25,761 bases of DNA from DASPTT01 sp035623275. Lineage in GTDB: Bacteria > Actinomycetota > Acidimicrobiia > Acidimicrobiales > UBA8190. Below are positions 1 to 8,253 of this stretch, piece after piece. The notes beneath the pieces are model-generated. The model did no database searches, had not been told where the DNA came from, and was given only the letters and a program-made list of their open reading frames with translations. Made by a program: the position numbers and the translations under genes. Location: contig DASPTT010000099.1 of assembly GCA_035623275.1 (NCBI GenBank), positions 1 through 25,761 on the forward strand, written 5' to 3'. Position 1 is the first letter of the stretch. Every line of letters starts with the position of its first letter.

Positions 1-303
1 GACGAGGCTTCCGGGGGGCGGAGGTGCGGTCGGGGGGCCGTCGACGTCCCGCGCGACACCGCCCTCCATGCGCCCGAGGCTACGCGTCCGCCCCCGGTCG
101 GGGGCAGGGCACAAGGGCCTCATGTCGTGCGGGGCCCGGTCTGGCCCGCGCCGGGCGCCCCCGGGCGCCGCTGGTTTCATCCCGCGGTCGCGCAACTGTC
201 ACCGACGGTTCGTTTGGCCATGGCAAGTTTCTCGACGAACCGGCTCCCGCGGGCCTGCGGGTGGCGGGTGGGCGGGAACCACCGGACTTCCATGGAGGAG
301 CAC
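1..303. other. 5' non-coding stretch, no supported gene
   Basis: I see no convincing gene here. Open frames exist on both strands but their translations are Arg/Pro/Gly-rich noise typical of GC-rich DNA. The stretch holds two small G+C hairpins: GCCCCC-GGTC-GGGGGC at 90-105, and a GGCGCCC/GGGCGCC pair near 157-173. Either could be the end of a transcript entering from the left. The last bases carry the Shine-Dalgarno sequence of the gene at 304. No promoter was recognised. Confidence 0.5.
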
Positions 304-2079
304 ATGCGCGCGATCCACCATCCCTCTCGCAAGGCGATACACAGAGTGGCCGCCTTGTCCGCATTCGCGGTCTCGATCGCCATTTGGGCGCCGACCGTGG
401 CACTGGCCGGCGCACCGACCGGCGCGCCGACGCTGCGCACCCCGCTCGTCCCCGGCGACCTGCTGGTGAGCAGCAGCACCTTCCAGAACGACCCGGGCAT
501 CGTCGCCGGCAAGACCCAGCTGCCTCCGGGCTGCGGCGGTGCCAACAGCCCCTGCGGCACGGCGGTGACCGACGGCACCTACCCGTACGTGTTCAACAAC
601 GACACCGTGGACGGGACCTTCGGCATCACCTCGAAGATCGACCTCGACGAGATCACGCCCCTCGGCGCCATGTTCGGTTCGATCGAGGTGCCCAGCACGC
701 AGCCAGGCATGACCTCGGCCGGCGACCAGATGGTGACGAGCTTCTCGTCCAAGTCGGAGCTCGCGCTCAACCTGTCACCCGACGGTCGGTACCTCACGTT
801 CATGGGGTACGACGCTCCGGTCGACACCGCCGACGTGTCCAACGCGAGCACGCCCGGTGACGTGGACCCCACCAATCCGACCAACTTCTACTACTACCGG
901 GTCGTCTCCCAGCTCGGCCAGGACGGGAAGTTCCACTTCACCCTGACCAACGCCTATTCGGGTGACAACGGGCGCGCCGCCATCTTCAACGACGCGCCGG
1001 GCGCGGACGTGTACTACACGGCGGGCAACGCCGGCAACGGGTCGAACCCCGAGCCCAAGGGCGTGGTCACCGGCGCCGGCGCGCAGCTCGTCACCCCCTC
1101 GACCCAGCCCGAGTCGGCCCAGACGCCCGGCCAGCCGATGCCCGTCGGGAGCTTCAACGTGATGAAGCAGCTCGGCTACCCGAAGGAGAAGGTGGCGAAG
1201 GACAACAACTACCGGTCGGTGACCGTCTTCGACAACGTCCTGTACTACGCCAAGGGCAGCGGGGGCAACGGTGTCGACACCGTCTACTTCGTCGACCCCA
1301 CCGGGACCGCGTGCCCCTCGGGCAGCGGCCTCCCCGTCGCCGGTGCAGGCCTGCCGACCACCTCGTCGCTGACGTTCAACGCCTCGGAGGGCGGCAGCAA
1401 GAACCCGGGCCTCACGCCGCAGAACATGTGCATCCTGCGAGGGTTCCCGACCGTGTCGGCCAAGACGTCCGACGACGCCAGCGACTACCCGTTCGGGATG
1501 TGGTTCGCCAACGCCGACACCCTCTACCTGGCCGACGAGGGGGCAGGTGACAACACCTTCTCGCCCACCACCGGCGGGCCCCTGGGCGAGTTCACGGCCG
1601 CGGCCGCCTCGACCACGGCAGGGCTCCAGAAGTGGGTCTTCGACCACCAGACGGGCACCTGGAACCTCGCCTACACGCTGCAGTCGGGCCTCCAGCTCGG
1701 CAAGCCCTACACGGTGCACGGCTACCCGACGGGCCTCAACGCCGGCCCGGGCGGCACCGGGCTGCCCTGGGCGCCGGCCACGGGTGGCCTGCGCAACCTG
1801 ACGGGACGGGTCAACAGCGACGGGACCGTGACCATCTGGGCGGTCACCTCGACCGTCAGCGGCAGCGGTGACCAGGGTGCGGACCCCGACCAGCTCGTGA
1901 CCATCACGGACAAGCTCGGGGCCACGACGCTGCCCACGCACGAGTCGTTCCGGACGCTCCTGCGGCCCAAGGCGGGGACCGTCTACCGCGGTGTGGCCTT
2001 CACGCCGGGGACCGGGACGTGCACCTTCCCGATCGAGAATCCGACCTGCCTCGTGGGCTCGCACACGCACCACGGCTGA
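304..2079 (+). CDS. Secreted protein of unknown function, beta-propeller-like
   Basis: This encodes a 591-residue exported protein that I cannot assign to a named family. ATG 304 is chosen because GGAGG lies a few bases upstream and the protein then opens with a classic Sec signal: basic residues (R2, H5-6, R9-K10), a hydrophobic core at about 16-34, and a likely cut after Ala-Leu-Ala near residue 35. The frame is open further upstream but that part is low-quality Arg/Pro sequence. The mature part is rich in Gly, Thr, Asn and aromatics, with short strand-like stretches (SPDGRYLTFMGYDAP, TVFDNVLYYAKG, ADTLYLADEGAG) that resemble blades of a beta-propeller. Cysteine pairs near both ends of the mature chain suggest disulfides. 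The C-terminus ends in a His-rich SHTHHG. It stands alone, ending in a hairpin shared with the next gene. The propeller fold is inference. Confidence 0.8.
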   Translation: MRAIHHPSRKAIHRVAALSAFAVSIAIWAPTVALAGAPTGAPTLRTPLVPGDLLVSSSTFQNDPGIVAGKTQLPPGCGGANSPCGTAVTDGTYPYVFNNDTVDGTFGITSKIDLDEITPLGAMFGSIEVPSTQPGMTSAGDQMVTSFSSKSELALNLSPDGRYLTFMGYDAPVDTADVSNASTPGDVDPTNPTNFYYYRVVSQLGQDGKFHFTLTNAYSGDNGRAAIFNDAPGADVYYTAGNAGNGSNPEPKGVVTGAGAQLVTPSTQPESAQTPGQPMPVGSFNVMKQLGYPKEKVAKDNNYRSVTVFDNVLYYAKGSGGNGVDTVYFVDPTGTACPSGSGLPVAGAGLPTTSSLTFNASEGGSKNPGLTPQNMCILRGFPTVSAKTSDDASDYPFGMWFANADTLYLADEGAGDNTFSPTTGGPLGEFTAAAASTTAGLQKWVFDHQTGTWNLAYTLQSGLQLGKPYTVHGYPTGLNAGPGGTGLPWAPATGGLRNLTGRVNSDGTVTIWAVTSTVSGSGDQGADPDQLVTITDKLGATTLPTHESFRTLLRPKAGTVYRGVAFTPGTGTCTFPIENPTCLVGSHTHHG

Positions 2080-2092
2080 CAGCTCTGCCCGT

Positions 2093-2127
2093 CTCCCGCC
2101 CGGGGCGTTCGCCGCCCCGGGCGGGAG
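2093..2127. terminator. Perfect 15-bp hairpin between convergent genes
   Basis: The arms CTCCCGCCCGGGGCG (2093-2107) and its exact complement (2113-2127) flank a TTCGC loop. It lies 13 bases after the stop at 2079 and 5 bases before the stop of the opposite-strand gene (2133), so it can terminate both transcripts. No T tract follows, which is common in GC-rich actinobacteria. Confidence 0.85.
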
Positions 2128-2132
2128 GTCGA

Positions 2133-3104
2133 TCAGCGCTCGAGGAGGCGCATCTGTGCCTCGTTGTGGTGATCACCCGCAGCCGGCGTCAGGTCGTCGA
2201 GCCTGGCGAGATGCTCCGGGGAGAGCACCACAGCATCGGCAGCGACGTTCTCTTCGAGTCGATGGACGTGCTTGGTGCCGGGGATGGGGGCGATGTCGTC
2301 GCCCTTGGCCAAGAGCCAGGCGAGGGCGACTTGGGCTGGCGTTGCCCCGATCTCGGCCGCCACGGCCTGGACCTCGTCGGCGACGCGCAGGTTGCGCTGG
2401 AAGTTCTCGCCGGTGAACCGCGGGTTGGTCCTCCGCCAGTCGTCGTCGGCGAGATCGTCGATCGAGCGGATCGCACCGGTCAGGAATCCATGGCCGAGCG
2501 GCGAGTACGGGACGAAGCCGATGCCGAGTTCGCGCAGCAGGGGCAGCACCTCAGGCTCTTGGTCCCGAGTCCACAGGGAGTACTCCGACTGCAACGCGGT
2601 GACCGGGTGCACGGCGTGGGCCCGCCGAATGGTGTCCACCCAGGCCTCGGAGAGGCCGATGTGACGGACCTTGCCCTCGGCGACCAGCTCCGAGAGCGTG
2701 CCGACGACTTCTTCGATAGGCGTGTCCGGATCCACCCGATGCTGGTAGTAGAGGTCGACCCAGTCGGTACCGAGGCGTCGGAGGGAGCCCTCGATCGCCA
2801 CGCGGATGTTGGCGGGGCCGCTATCGACGTCTGGACGGCGGGTGTGGGACATGAACCCGAACTTCGTCGCCAGAACGACCTGGTCGCGCCGGTCCTTCAG
2901 CGCTCGCCCGACCAGCTCCTCGTTGGTGAAGGGACCGTAGACCTCGGCGGTGTCGATGAGCGTGACGCCCAGGTCGATGGCTCGGTGGATCGTGCGGATG
3001 GATTCAGCCTCGTCGCTGCCCGCTCCGGTGTAGGCGGCGGACATCCCCATGCACCCCAGGCCGATGCGAGCGACATCGAGGGTCCCGAGCTGGACGTGCT
3101 TCAT
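2133..3104 (-). CDS. Aldo/keto reductase
   Basis: This is a 323-residue NADP(H)-dependent oxidoreductase of the aldo/keto reductase superfamily, reducing aldehydes or ketones in the cytoplasm. The start ATG at 3104 begins MKHVQLGTLDVARIGLGCMGMS, the usual AKR opening strand followed by GLG-MGMS. The catalytic tetrad is visible: D51 and Y56 in DTAEVYG, K81 in ATKFGF, and H122 in YYQHRVD. Late motifs ALAWLLAKGDDIAPIPGTK bind the cofactor phosphate and are typical of the AKR13/YakC-like group. An in-frame start lies 22 codons upstream but adds only non-conserved residues. The gene is monocistronic, convergent with the secreted protein and divergent from the Sco-fusion gene; a small palindrome lies upstream. 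The substrate cannot be told from sequence. Confidence 0.93.
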   Translation of the reverse strand: MKHVQLGTLDVARIGLGCMGMSAAYTGAGSDEAESIRTIHRAIDLGVTLIDTAEVYGPFTNEELVGRALKDRRDQVVLATKFGFMSHTRRPDVDSGPANIRVAIEGSLRRLGTDWVDLYYQHRVDPDTPIEEVVGTLSELVAEGKVRHIGLSEAWVDTIRRAHAVHPVTALQSEYSLWTRDQEPEVLPLLRELGIGFVPYSPLGHGFLTGAIRSIDDLADDDWRRTNPRFTGENFQRNLRVADEVQAVAAEIGATPAQVALAWLLAKGDDIAPIPGTKHVHRLEENVAADAVVLSPEHLARLDDLTPAAGDHHNEAQMRLLER

Positions 3105-3142
3105 GGTGGGCTCCGTTCCGGTCCCGGCATAGCAGCTGCTCG

Positions 3143-3156
3143 CTCGATACGTCGAG
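3143..3156. promoter_or_regulatory. Small palindrome upstream of the aldo/keto reductase
   Basis: CTCGA-TACG-TCGAG is a 5-bp inverted repeat lying 39 bases upstream of the reductase start, in the 144-base gap between divergent genes. The position suits an operator, but I could not define matching -35/-10 boxes. A short palindrome like this is not rare in GC-rich DNA. Confidence 0.3.
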
Positions 3157-3248
3157 GGCCTCGGGCGCAACCGACGCCGCCCGGGCTTCTGTCATGATCT
3201 CGTGAGGGCGTCGCCGGCGTCGAGCCGGTCGGCCTTCGGAGGTGCGCG

Positions 3249-5114
3249 GTGCCAGGCATGACCACCCATCTTCAGACGAAGAACGCGGTGGTCGTCTCGG
3301 CATTCCACTCGGCCCTCGTCCACCAGTTCCTCTTGATCGCGCTCGCCGTGGTCGCGCTGTGGGTCGTCTGGAACGCTCTGCGCTCCGCCCGCTACCGGCG
3401 GACCGTCGCCGGTGGCGGGTCCGGGGCCGCAGCGACCGGGCCGGTCCCCCTGGCCGAGCCCCCGGCCCGCCGCGTCCTGCGGGTCGGTTTCGGGCTCCTG
3501 TGGGTGCTCGACGGTCTTCTTCAGCTGCAGGCAGGCATGCCGTTGGGCCTGTCCACCGGCGTGCTCCAGCCTTCGGCCGACTCGTCACCGACGTGGGTCC
3601 AGCACGTCGTGGGCTTCGGGGTGACGCTCTGGAGCGACCACCCGGTGCAGGCGGCGGCGGCGGCGGTGTGGATCCAGCTGGGCATCGGCGTGCTCCTGAT
3701 CTTCGCGCCGCGGGGCCGTTGGTCCCGCTTCTCAGGAGTGGCCTCGGTCGGGTGGGGCCTCGTCGTCTGGGTGTTCGGAGAGGCGTTCGGCGGGATCTTC
3801 GGCCAGGGGGCGTCGTGGCTGATGGGCGTGCCCGGAGCGGTCCTCCTCTACTGTGCGGCCGGCGTGCTCGTGGCCCTGCCCGAACGCGCCTGGAGCGGTC
3901 CCCGAGTGGGCCGCATCGTGCTCCGCTCCATGGGGGGGTTCTTCGTCGGCATGGCCGTGCTCCAGGCGTGGCCCGGGCGTGGCTACTGGCAGGGCGCGTC
4001 GCCCGGCAGGCCGGCGGGGACGCTGACCGCGATGGTCGGCCAGATGGCGCAGACGAGCCAGCCGGGCCTGCTCGCTGCCGTCGTCCGATGGTTCGGCCGG
4101 GTGGACGCCGCCCACGGCTGGGCCGTCAACGCCGTCGTGGTGGTCCTGTTGGCGGCGGTCGGCGTGGCCCTCTGGAGCACCTCCGCCAGGGCCCTGCGAC
4201 CGGCCCTCCTCCTGACCGTGGCCCTCTGTGTGGCCGACTGGGTCTTCGTCCAGGACTTCGGCTTCTTCGGGGGCGTGGGGACCGACCCCAACTCCATGTT
4301 GCCGACGGCGTTGCTCGTGGTGTCGGGGTACGTGGGGGCCACCAGGGGCGTGCCGGCCACCACTCCCGGGCCCGAGGCCGTGCCGGCCATGGCCTCCACG
4401 TCCGGTTCGGCAGCGACCCCGGCAGTGCCCGACGGTCCGTGGTGGGCGCGCGCCGATCTCGGCTACCTGACGCGGATGCTCGTGGCGGTCGGCGCCGTCG
4501 TCGTCGTGCTGGTGGGGGCGGTCCCCATGGCCGGTGCCGCCGCCGACCCCACCGCCGACCCCATCCTGGCCGAGGCGGTGGACGGCACCCCCAACATCGT
4601 GAACGCCCCTACACCTGGCTTCGTCCTCGAAGACCAGTCGGGGAACCGGGTCACGCTGTCGGGCCTGGCCGGCCGGACCGTGGTGCTCACGTTCCTCGAC
4701 CCGGTGTGCACGTCGGACTGCCCCTATATCGCACAGGAGATGCGGCAGGCGAACACCTTGCTCGGTGCGGACTCGGGCCGTGTGGTGTTCGTGGCGGTCG
4801 TGGCCAATCCCGTCTACCGGGCCACGACCTTCACCAACGCGTTCGATCGGCAGGAAGGCCTCGACCACATGGGCAATTGGCTGTTCCTCACCGGATCCCT
4901 GGGCGCGCTGCAGAAGGTGTGGGACGACTACGGCGTCCTGGTCCAGACGGCCCCCGCCGGCGGCATGGTCACCCACGGCGAACTCGCGTACATCGTCGAC
5001 GCGCACGGGCGTACCCGTGAGGTCCTGAGCACCGAACCTGGAACCGGCTCGGCATCGTACTCGTCGTTCTCCGCGTACCTGGCCGACGCCATCGAGCACG
5101 TCATCCACACATGA
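3249..5114 (+). CDS. Membrane protein fused to a Sco1/SenC copper-chaperone domain
   Basis: This is a 621-residue fusion. Residues 1-430 form a multi-span membrane region, with hydrophobic segments near 24-42, 78-95, 135-153, 163-186, 192-210, 224-240, 291-309, 318-336, 350-363 and 407-429. It includes a DoxX-like LLWVLDGLLQLQAGMP stretch. Residues 448-621 form a thioredoxin-fold Sco domain carrying the copper-binding CxxxC (C487-T-S-D-C491) and the distal histidine H576 in THGELAYIVD. Sco proteins load or reduce the CuA site of oxidase subunit II, which fits coxB about 4.5 kb downstream. The last span would place the Sco domain outside the cytoplasmic membrane. GTG 3249 is preferred over ATG 3258 because GGAGG ends six bases before the GTG. 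Its stop overlaps the next start (ATGA). Sco proteins usually have one N-terminal anchor, so the large membrane half is unusual; its role is unknown. Confidence 0.9.
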   Translation: MPGMTTHLQTKNAVVVSAFHSALVHQFLLIALAVVALWVVWNALRSARYRRTVAGGGSGAAATGPVPLAEPPARRVLRVGFGLLWVLDGLLQLQAGMPLGLSTGVLQPSADSSPTWVQHVVGFGVTLWSDHPVQAAAAAVWIQLGIGVLLIFAPRGRWSRFSGVASVGWGLVVWVFGEAFGGIFGQGASWLMGVPGAVLLYCAAGVLVALPERAWSGPRVGRIVLRSMGGFFVGMAVLQAWPGRGYWQGASPGRPAGTLTAMVGQMAQTSQPGLLAAVVRWFGRVDAAHGWAVNAVVVVLLAAVGVALWSTSARALRPALLLTVALCVADWVFVQDFGFFGGVGTDPNSMLPTALLVVSGYVGATRGVPATTPGPEAVPAMASTSGSAATPAVPDGPWWARADLGYLTRMLVAVGAVVVVLVGAVPMAGAAADPTADPILAEAVDGTPNIVNAPTPGFVLEDQSGNRVTLSGLAGRTVVLTFLDPVCTSDCPYIAQEMRQANTLLGADSGRVVFVAVVANPVYRATTFTNAFDRQEGLDHMGNWLFLTGSLGALQKVWDDYGVLVQTAPAGGMVTHGELAYIVDAHGRTREVLSTEPGTGSASYSSFSAYLADAIEHVIHT

Positions 5115-6331
5115 GGTGCCTGCGACCGTGGCCCCGGTTCGTCGTCGGGGCGCTCACCCTGGCCACGGGGGGCGGGGCCCTGACCGGATGCAGCGGCCAT
5201 GACGCGGTGTCGTCCGTCTCATCGGCATCGTCGGACTCCTCGGCCCCGCCGGCGATCACGACGCCGCTGCAAAGCGCCCTGCCGATGTCGTCTGGGTCGG
5301 CGGCGGTCGTGGCCATGGGAACGCTCGACGACCCCCTCAACACGTTCTGGCAGCTCTTCGTCCGGCCCGACCCGACGGCTCCATGGACGCTGGCGACCCC
5401 ACCCGGGGTCGCGGACAATGGGGGCTTGGTGGTCAGCGCCGCCCCGGGGGTGGGTCCCTCGGGCGCTTGGTCCTTGCTGGCCGGGTTCGAACCGAGCCAG
5501 GCACTGGCCTTCTCCCCGCTGTCCGTCAGCGCCGATGGCGGCGCGACGTGGGCGCCCGGGGCCGTCGACGGCGCCCTGGCCCTCGTGCCCGACGCCCTGG
5601 CCTCGTCGTCGTCCTCGAGGATGCTCGCGCTGTTGCGCGCCCGAGGCGGCGTCGTCCTGCACAGTGCCGGCGACCCCACGACGTGGTCGACGCTGGTGGA
5701 CCAGCGTGCCTTGGCCAGCTCGGCCGCGGGCCGGACCTGCGGCGTCGGCGCGCTCACGGCGGTGGCGCTCGACTCCGGCGGCGCGCCACTCGTGGGCTCG
5801 TCCTGCTCCACGGGCAACGTCGTGGGCGTGTTCGCGCTGAGCGGCGGCGAGTGGCAGCGGCGCGGCCCTTTCCTTGCCACGGGTGTCGCAGCCGCCCCGA
5901 CCGACGTGCTGCGCCTCGCCCAGGTCGGCGACGTCACGGGAGTCCTCGTGGCGGTCGGTGGCCGGGTCCCGGGGATCGTGGCGCTGGCCGCCACGGCGGA
6001 CGGCGCGTGGGGCGAATCGGGCGTGCTGCCCCTCCCCGCGGGGACACGCCTGGTCTCCACCGCAGTCGAACCCGGCGGCGGCTTCGTCGTCCTCACCAGC
6101 GATCACGGATCCCTCGCCCTCGACGAGGAGGCCGGAGCGGGCACGGACTTCCAGGCGCGGCCCGCGCCGCCGGCGGGCACGCAGGTGGCCCTCGTCGGTC
6201 CCGGCGGCGAGCTCGATGCCTTGGTCGTCGCCTCCACCGTGTGCACCGACTGGCGGTTCGACCCGTCCACGGGGACCTGGGCGCGTGCCGGCAGCGTGAC
6301 CGTGCCGATCCAGTTCGGGTCGTCCGACTGA
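5111..6331 (+). CDS. Lipoprotein with Asp-box (BNR-like) motif
   Basis: This is a 406-residue predicted lipoprotein whose start overlaps the Sco-fusion stop by four bases, so the two are translationally coupled. The N-terminus has a short basic segment, a hydrophobic stretch and a lipobox ALTGC with C27 as the lipidated cysteine. A Ser-rich linker follows to about residue 48. The rest is built of short strands and turns, with one clear Asp-box SADGGATW (140-147) of the type found in sialidase/BNR beta-propellers. Other strand-turn units look like degenerate copies. It would sit on the outer face of the membrane. Coupling to a Sco domain suggests a link to oxidase assembly or metal handling, but that rests only on position. 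No enzyme active site was recognised. Confidence 0.85.
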   Translation: MRCLRPWPRFVVGALTLATGGGALTGCSGHDAVSSVSSASSDSSAPPAITTPLQSALPMSSGSAAVVAMGTLDDPLNTFWQLFVRPDPTAPWTLATPPGVADNGGLVVSAAPGVGPSGAWSLLAGFEPSQALAFSPLSVSADGGATWAPGAVDGALALVPDALASSSSSRMLALLRARGGVVLHSAGDPTTWSTLVDQRALASSAAGRTCGVGALTAVALDSGGAPLVGSSCSTGNVVGVFALSGGEWQRRGPFLATGVAAAPTDVLRLAQVGDVTGVLVAVGGRVPGIVALAATADGAWGESGVLPLPAGTRLVSTAVEPGGGFVVLTSDHGSLALDEEAGAGTDFQARPAPPAGTQVALVGPGGELDALVVASTVCTDWRFDPSTGTWARAGSVTVPIQFGSSD

Positions 6332-6372
6332 TCTCGGGTCCGCTCGGCCGGGTCCTGACAGCCGGTGCGGGC

Positions 6373-7296
6373 TCAGCGGTGCGCGACGACGGCGTCGAGG
6401 CCCATGACCACGAAGAGCACGGTCAGATAGGTGATCGAGAACCCGAAGAGCTTCATGGCCCGACGTGGGGAGGTGTCCCGTGCCAGCGCGACCGCATAGG
6501 CGAGGAACACCGCCCCGAGCACGAGGGCGGTGGCGGCGTACGCCGCATGGAGATGGGCGACCGGGACCAGGACGATCGAGCACACCCACACCGCCACGAC
6601 GTAGGCGACGATCTGACGGGTGACAGTGCCGGTATCGGCCACCGATGGAAGCATCGGCACCCGGGCATTGGCGTAATCCTCGCGGTAGCGAACGGCCAAG
6701 GCCCAGAAGTGGGGCGGCGTCCACAGGAAGATGAGGGCGAACAGTACCAGTGGGGCCATCCCTAGGTGCCCGGTCACGGCACTCCATCCGACGAGGACGG
6801 GCACGGCGCCCGCGGCCCCGCCGACGACGATGTTCTGCGGCGAGGACCGCTTCAGCCATGCCGTGTAGACGGCCAGGTAGAAGGCCGTGGCGGAAACGGC
6901 GAGCACGGCCGAGAGCGGGTTCACGGTCAGCCACAGCAGGGTGAACGCCGTCGCCTCCAGGCACAGCGCGAAGGTGGTGGCCGCGCGCGGCGTGACCGCC
7001 CCGGTCACGAGCGGCCGGTGCTTGGTCCGCTCCATCAGCGCGTCGATATCGCGGTCGTACACCATGTTCAAGGCGTTGGCGCCCCCGGCCGCCAGCGCGC
7101 CGCCCGCGACCGTGAGCCCCATCAGACGGACCGACGGCACACCCTGAGCGGCCACGAACATCGTCGGGACGGTCGTGACGAGCAGCAGCTCGATGATCCG
7201 GGGCTTGGTGAGCGCGATGTACGCGCGTGCGATGTCACCGACGCGGCCGCGGACCTCGAGGACCCTGGGTGCCCAGACCTCCGACCGATCGGTCAC
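6373..7296 (-). CDS. ctaB: Protoheme IX farnesyltransferase (heme O synthase)
   Basis: CtaB attaches a farnesyl group to the 2-vinyl of protoheme to make heme O, the precursor of heme A, in the membrane. The chain shows the UbiA-family prenyltransferase signature NMVYDRDIDALMERTKHRP (about residues 77-95), whose aspartates bind Mg-diphosphate, and the second motif YREDYANARVPMLP. About eight to nine membrane spans are visible, starting after YIALTKPRIIELL. GTG 7296 gives 307 residues, close to the usual family length, and has TAGCGT exactly seven bases upstream, the geometry of leaderless actinobacterial genes. ATG 7368 is in frame but lacks a ribosome site and adds 24 unconserved residues. 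It is convergent with the lipoprotein and divergent from ctaG. No heme A synthase (ctaA) is in the window, so heme A versus heme O in the oxidase cannot be decided. Confidence 0.95.
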   Translation of the reverse strand: MTDRSEVWAPRVLEVRGRVGDIARAYIALTKPRIIELLLVTTVPTMFVAAQGVPSVRLMGLTVAGGALAAGGANALNMVYDRDIDALMERTKHRPLVTGAVTPRAATTFALCLEATAFTLLWLTVNPLSAVLAVSATAFYLAVYTAWLKRSSPQNIVVGGAAGAVPVLVGWSAVTGHLGMAPLVLFALIFLWTPPHFWALAVRYREDYANARVPMLPSVADTGTVTRQIVAYVVAVWVCSIVLVPVAHLHAAYAATALVLGAVFLAYAVALARDTSPRRAMKLFGFSITYLTVLFVVMGLDAVVAHR

Positions 7297-7303
7297 GACG
7301 AAG

Positions 7304-7309
7304 ACGCTA
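7304..7309 (-). promoter_or_regulatory. Candidate leaderless -10 box of ctaB
   Basis: Read on the minus strand, TAGCGT stands exactly seven bases before GTG 7296. It matches the TANNNT -10 consensus for actinobacterial leaderless transcripts and has the same geometry as the boxes before the 8652 and 22445 starts. No good -35 was found. Confidence 0.5.
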
Positions 7310-7392
7310 GTGGGCAGGAGTGCGAAGTGCCGGGTCCCGCCGGTATCAACTGTGGCGGGGGGTAGCATCGCGGACCGGGGAGGGACGGGTCG

Positions 7393-8250
7393 ATGGCACT
7401 CCCGCCGTTCTGGCAGATCACGCCGCTAGGGGTCTTGGGCGTCCTCATCGGCATCGCCCACGAGGTAGGACTGGCCCGTCTGGCCGAACGTCAGTCGCAA
7501 GCAGACCGCCGGCGGATGCGTCGACGGAGCCTCGTCTTCTACTCGGGCCTCATCGGCATGGTCCTGGTCGCCTCGGGCCCGCTCGAGCGGTGGGCCATGA
7601 AATGGCTCAGCGTCCACATGGTCACGCACGTGGTCGAGATGTTCTACCTGCCCCCCCTGCTCGTCCTGGGGGGGCCGTTGGTGCCGATCTTCTTCTCGCT
7701 GGCGGTGGCCGAACGCCGCACCGTGTTGCGGACCTGGTACCGATCGCGGTCGTGGGCGGGTGTCCGGCGGTCCGTGTCGGTCGTGACCGGTCCGGTCCCG
7801 GCCATCGTGCTCTTCAACGGGGTCATGGTGCTCTGGCACATCCCCGCGGTCTTCAACTGGGCCTCGTGGCACCAGTGGCCCATGGGTTGGCTGATGACGC
7901 CGAGCTTCGTGGTGAGCGGCGTCCTGTTCTGGCGGATCTTCCTGCCTTCGCACCCGCGCCCGCCGCGAGGCTCGATCCCGGTGCAGCTCGTGGCGATCGT
8001 GGTCACGGCCTTCGAGATGCTCGTGTTGGCCATGGCGCTGGGCGTGTTCACCAAGACCCCGTGGTACTCGATGAACGTCGTCATGGACGGCTCGGCGGCG
8101 GCGATGCGCGACCAGCACTGGGCGGCGGGCATCCTGTGGGTCTGCGGCGACTTCTGGGCCGTGCCGGCCCTGGTGCTGGTCGGCTACCGCCTCTTTGCGC
8201 GTCCCGGAGGGCGGCCCGCATCGCTGGAGGGCGTACTCGATGGGGTCTGA
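7393..8250 (+). CDS. ctaG: Cytochrome c oxidase assembly factor, CtaG (caa3) family
   Basis: This is a 285-residue multi-span membrane protein of the caa3-type CtaG family, required for assembly of heme-copper oxidases and linked to copper delivery to CuB. Family marks are the paired histidines in HMVTHVVEMFYLPPLL (about residues 75-90), LWHIPAVFNWA (about 151-161), and DQHWAAGILWVCGDFW near 238-253. About seven hydrophobic segments are seen. The ATG has GGGAGGG eight bases upstream. It is divergent from ctaB; its stop lies only three bases from the stop of the convergent small membrane protein. Together with Sco, ctaB and coxBAC it makes a self-contained oxidase assembly set. This family differs from the Cox11-type protein that is also called CtaG in proteobacteria. 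Confidence 0.92.
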   Translation: MALPPFWQITPLGVLGVLIGIAHEVGLARLAERQSQADRRRMRRRSLVFYSGLIGMVLVASGPLERWAMKWLSVHMVTHVVEMFYLPPLLVLGGPLVPIFFSLAVAERRTVLRTWYRSRSWAGVRRSVSVVTGPVPAIVLFNGVMVLWHIPAVFNWASWHQWPMGWLMTPSFVVSGVLFWRIFLPSHPRPPRGSIPVQLVAIVVTAFEMLVLAMALGVFTKTPWYSMNVVMDGSAAAMRDQHWAAGILWVCGDFWAVPALVLVGYRLFARPGGRPASLEGVLDGV

Positions 8251-8253
8251 CCG

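Noticed and set aside
3732..5108. A 458-codon minus-strand frame under the Sco fusion
   Set aside because: Antisense shadow in GC-rich DNA; the plus-strand gene has clear domains and catalytic residues.
5219..6964. A 581-codon minus-strand frame spanning the lipoprotein and part of ctaB
   Set aside because: It crosses two well-supported genes in another frame and has only low-complexity Arg/Gly/Pro sequence.
7297..7368. ctaB start at ATG 7368
   Set aside because: No ribosome site, 24 unconserved residues, and a better leaderless GTG with TAGCGT seven bases upstream at 7296.
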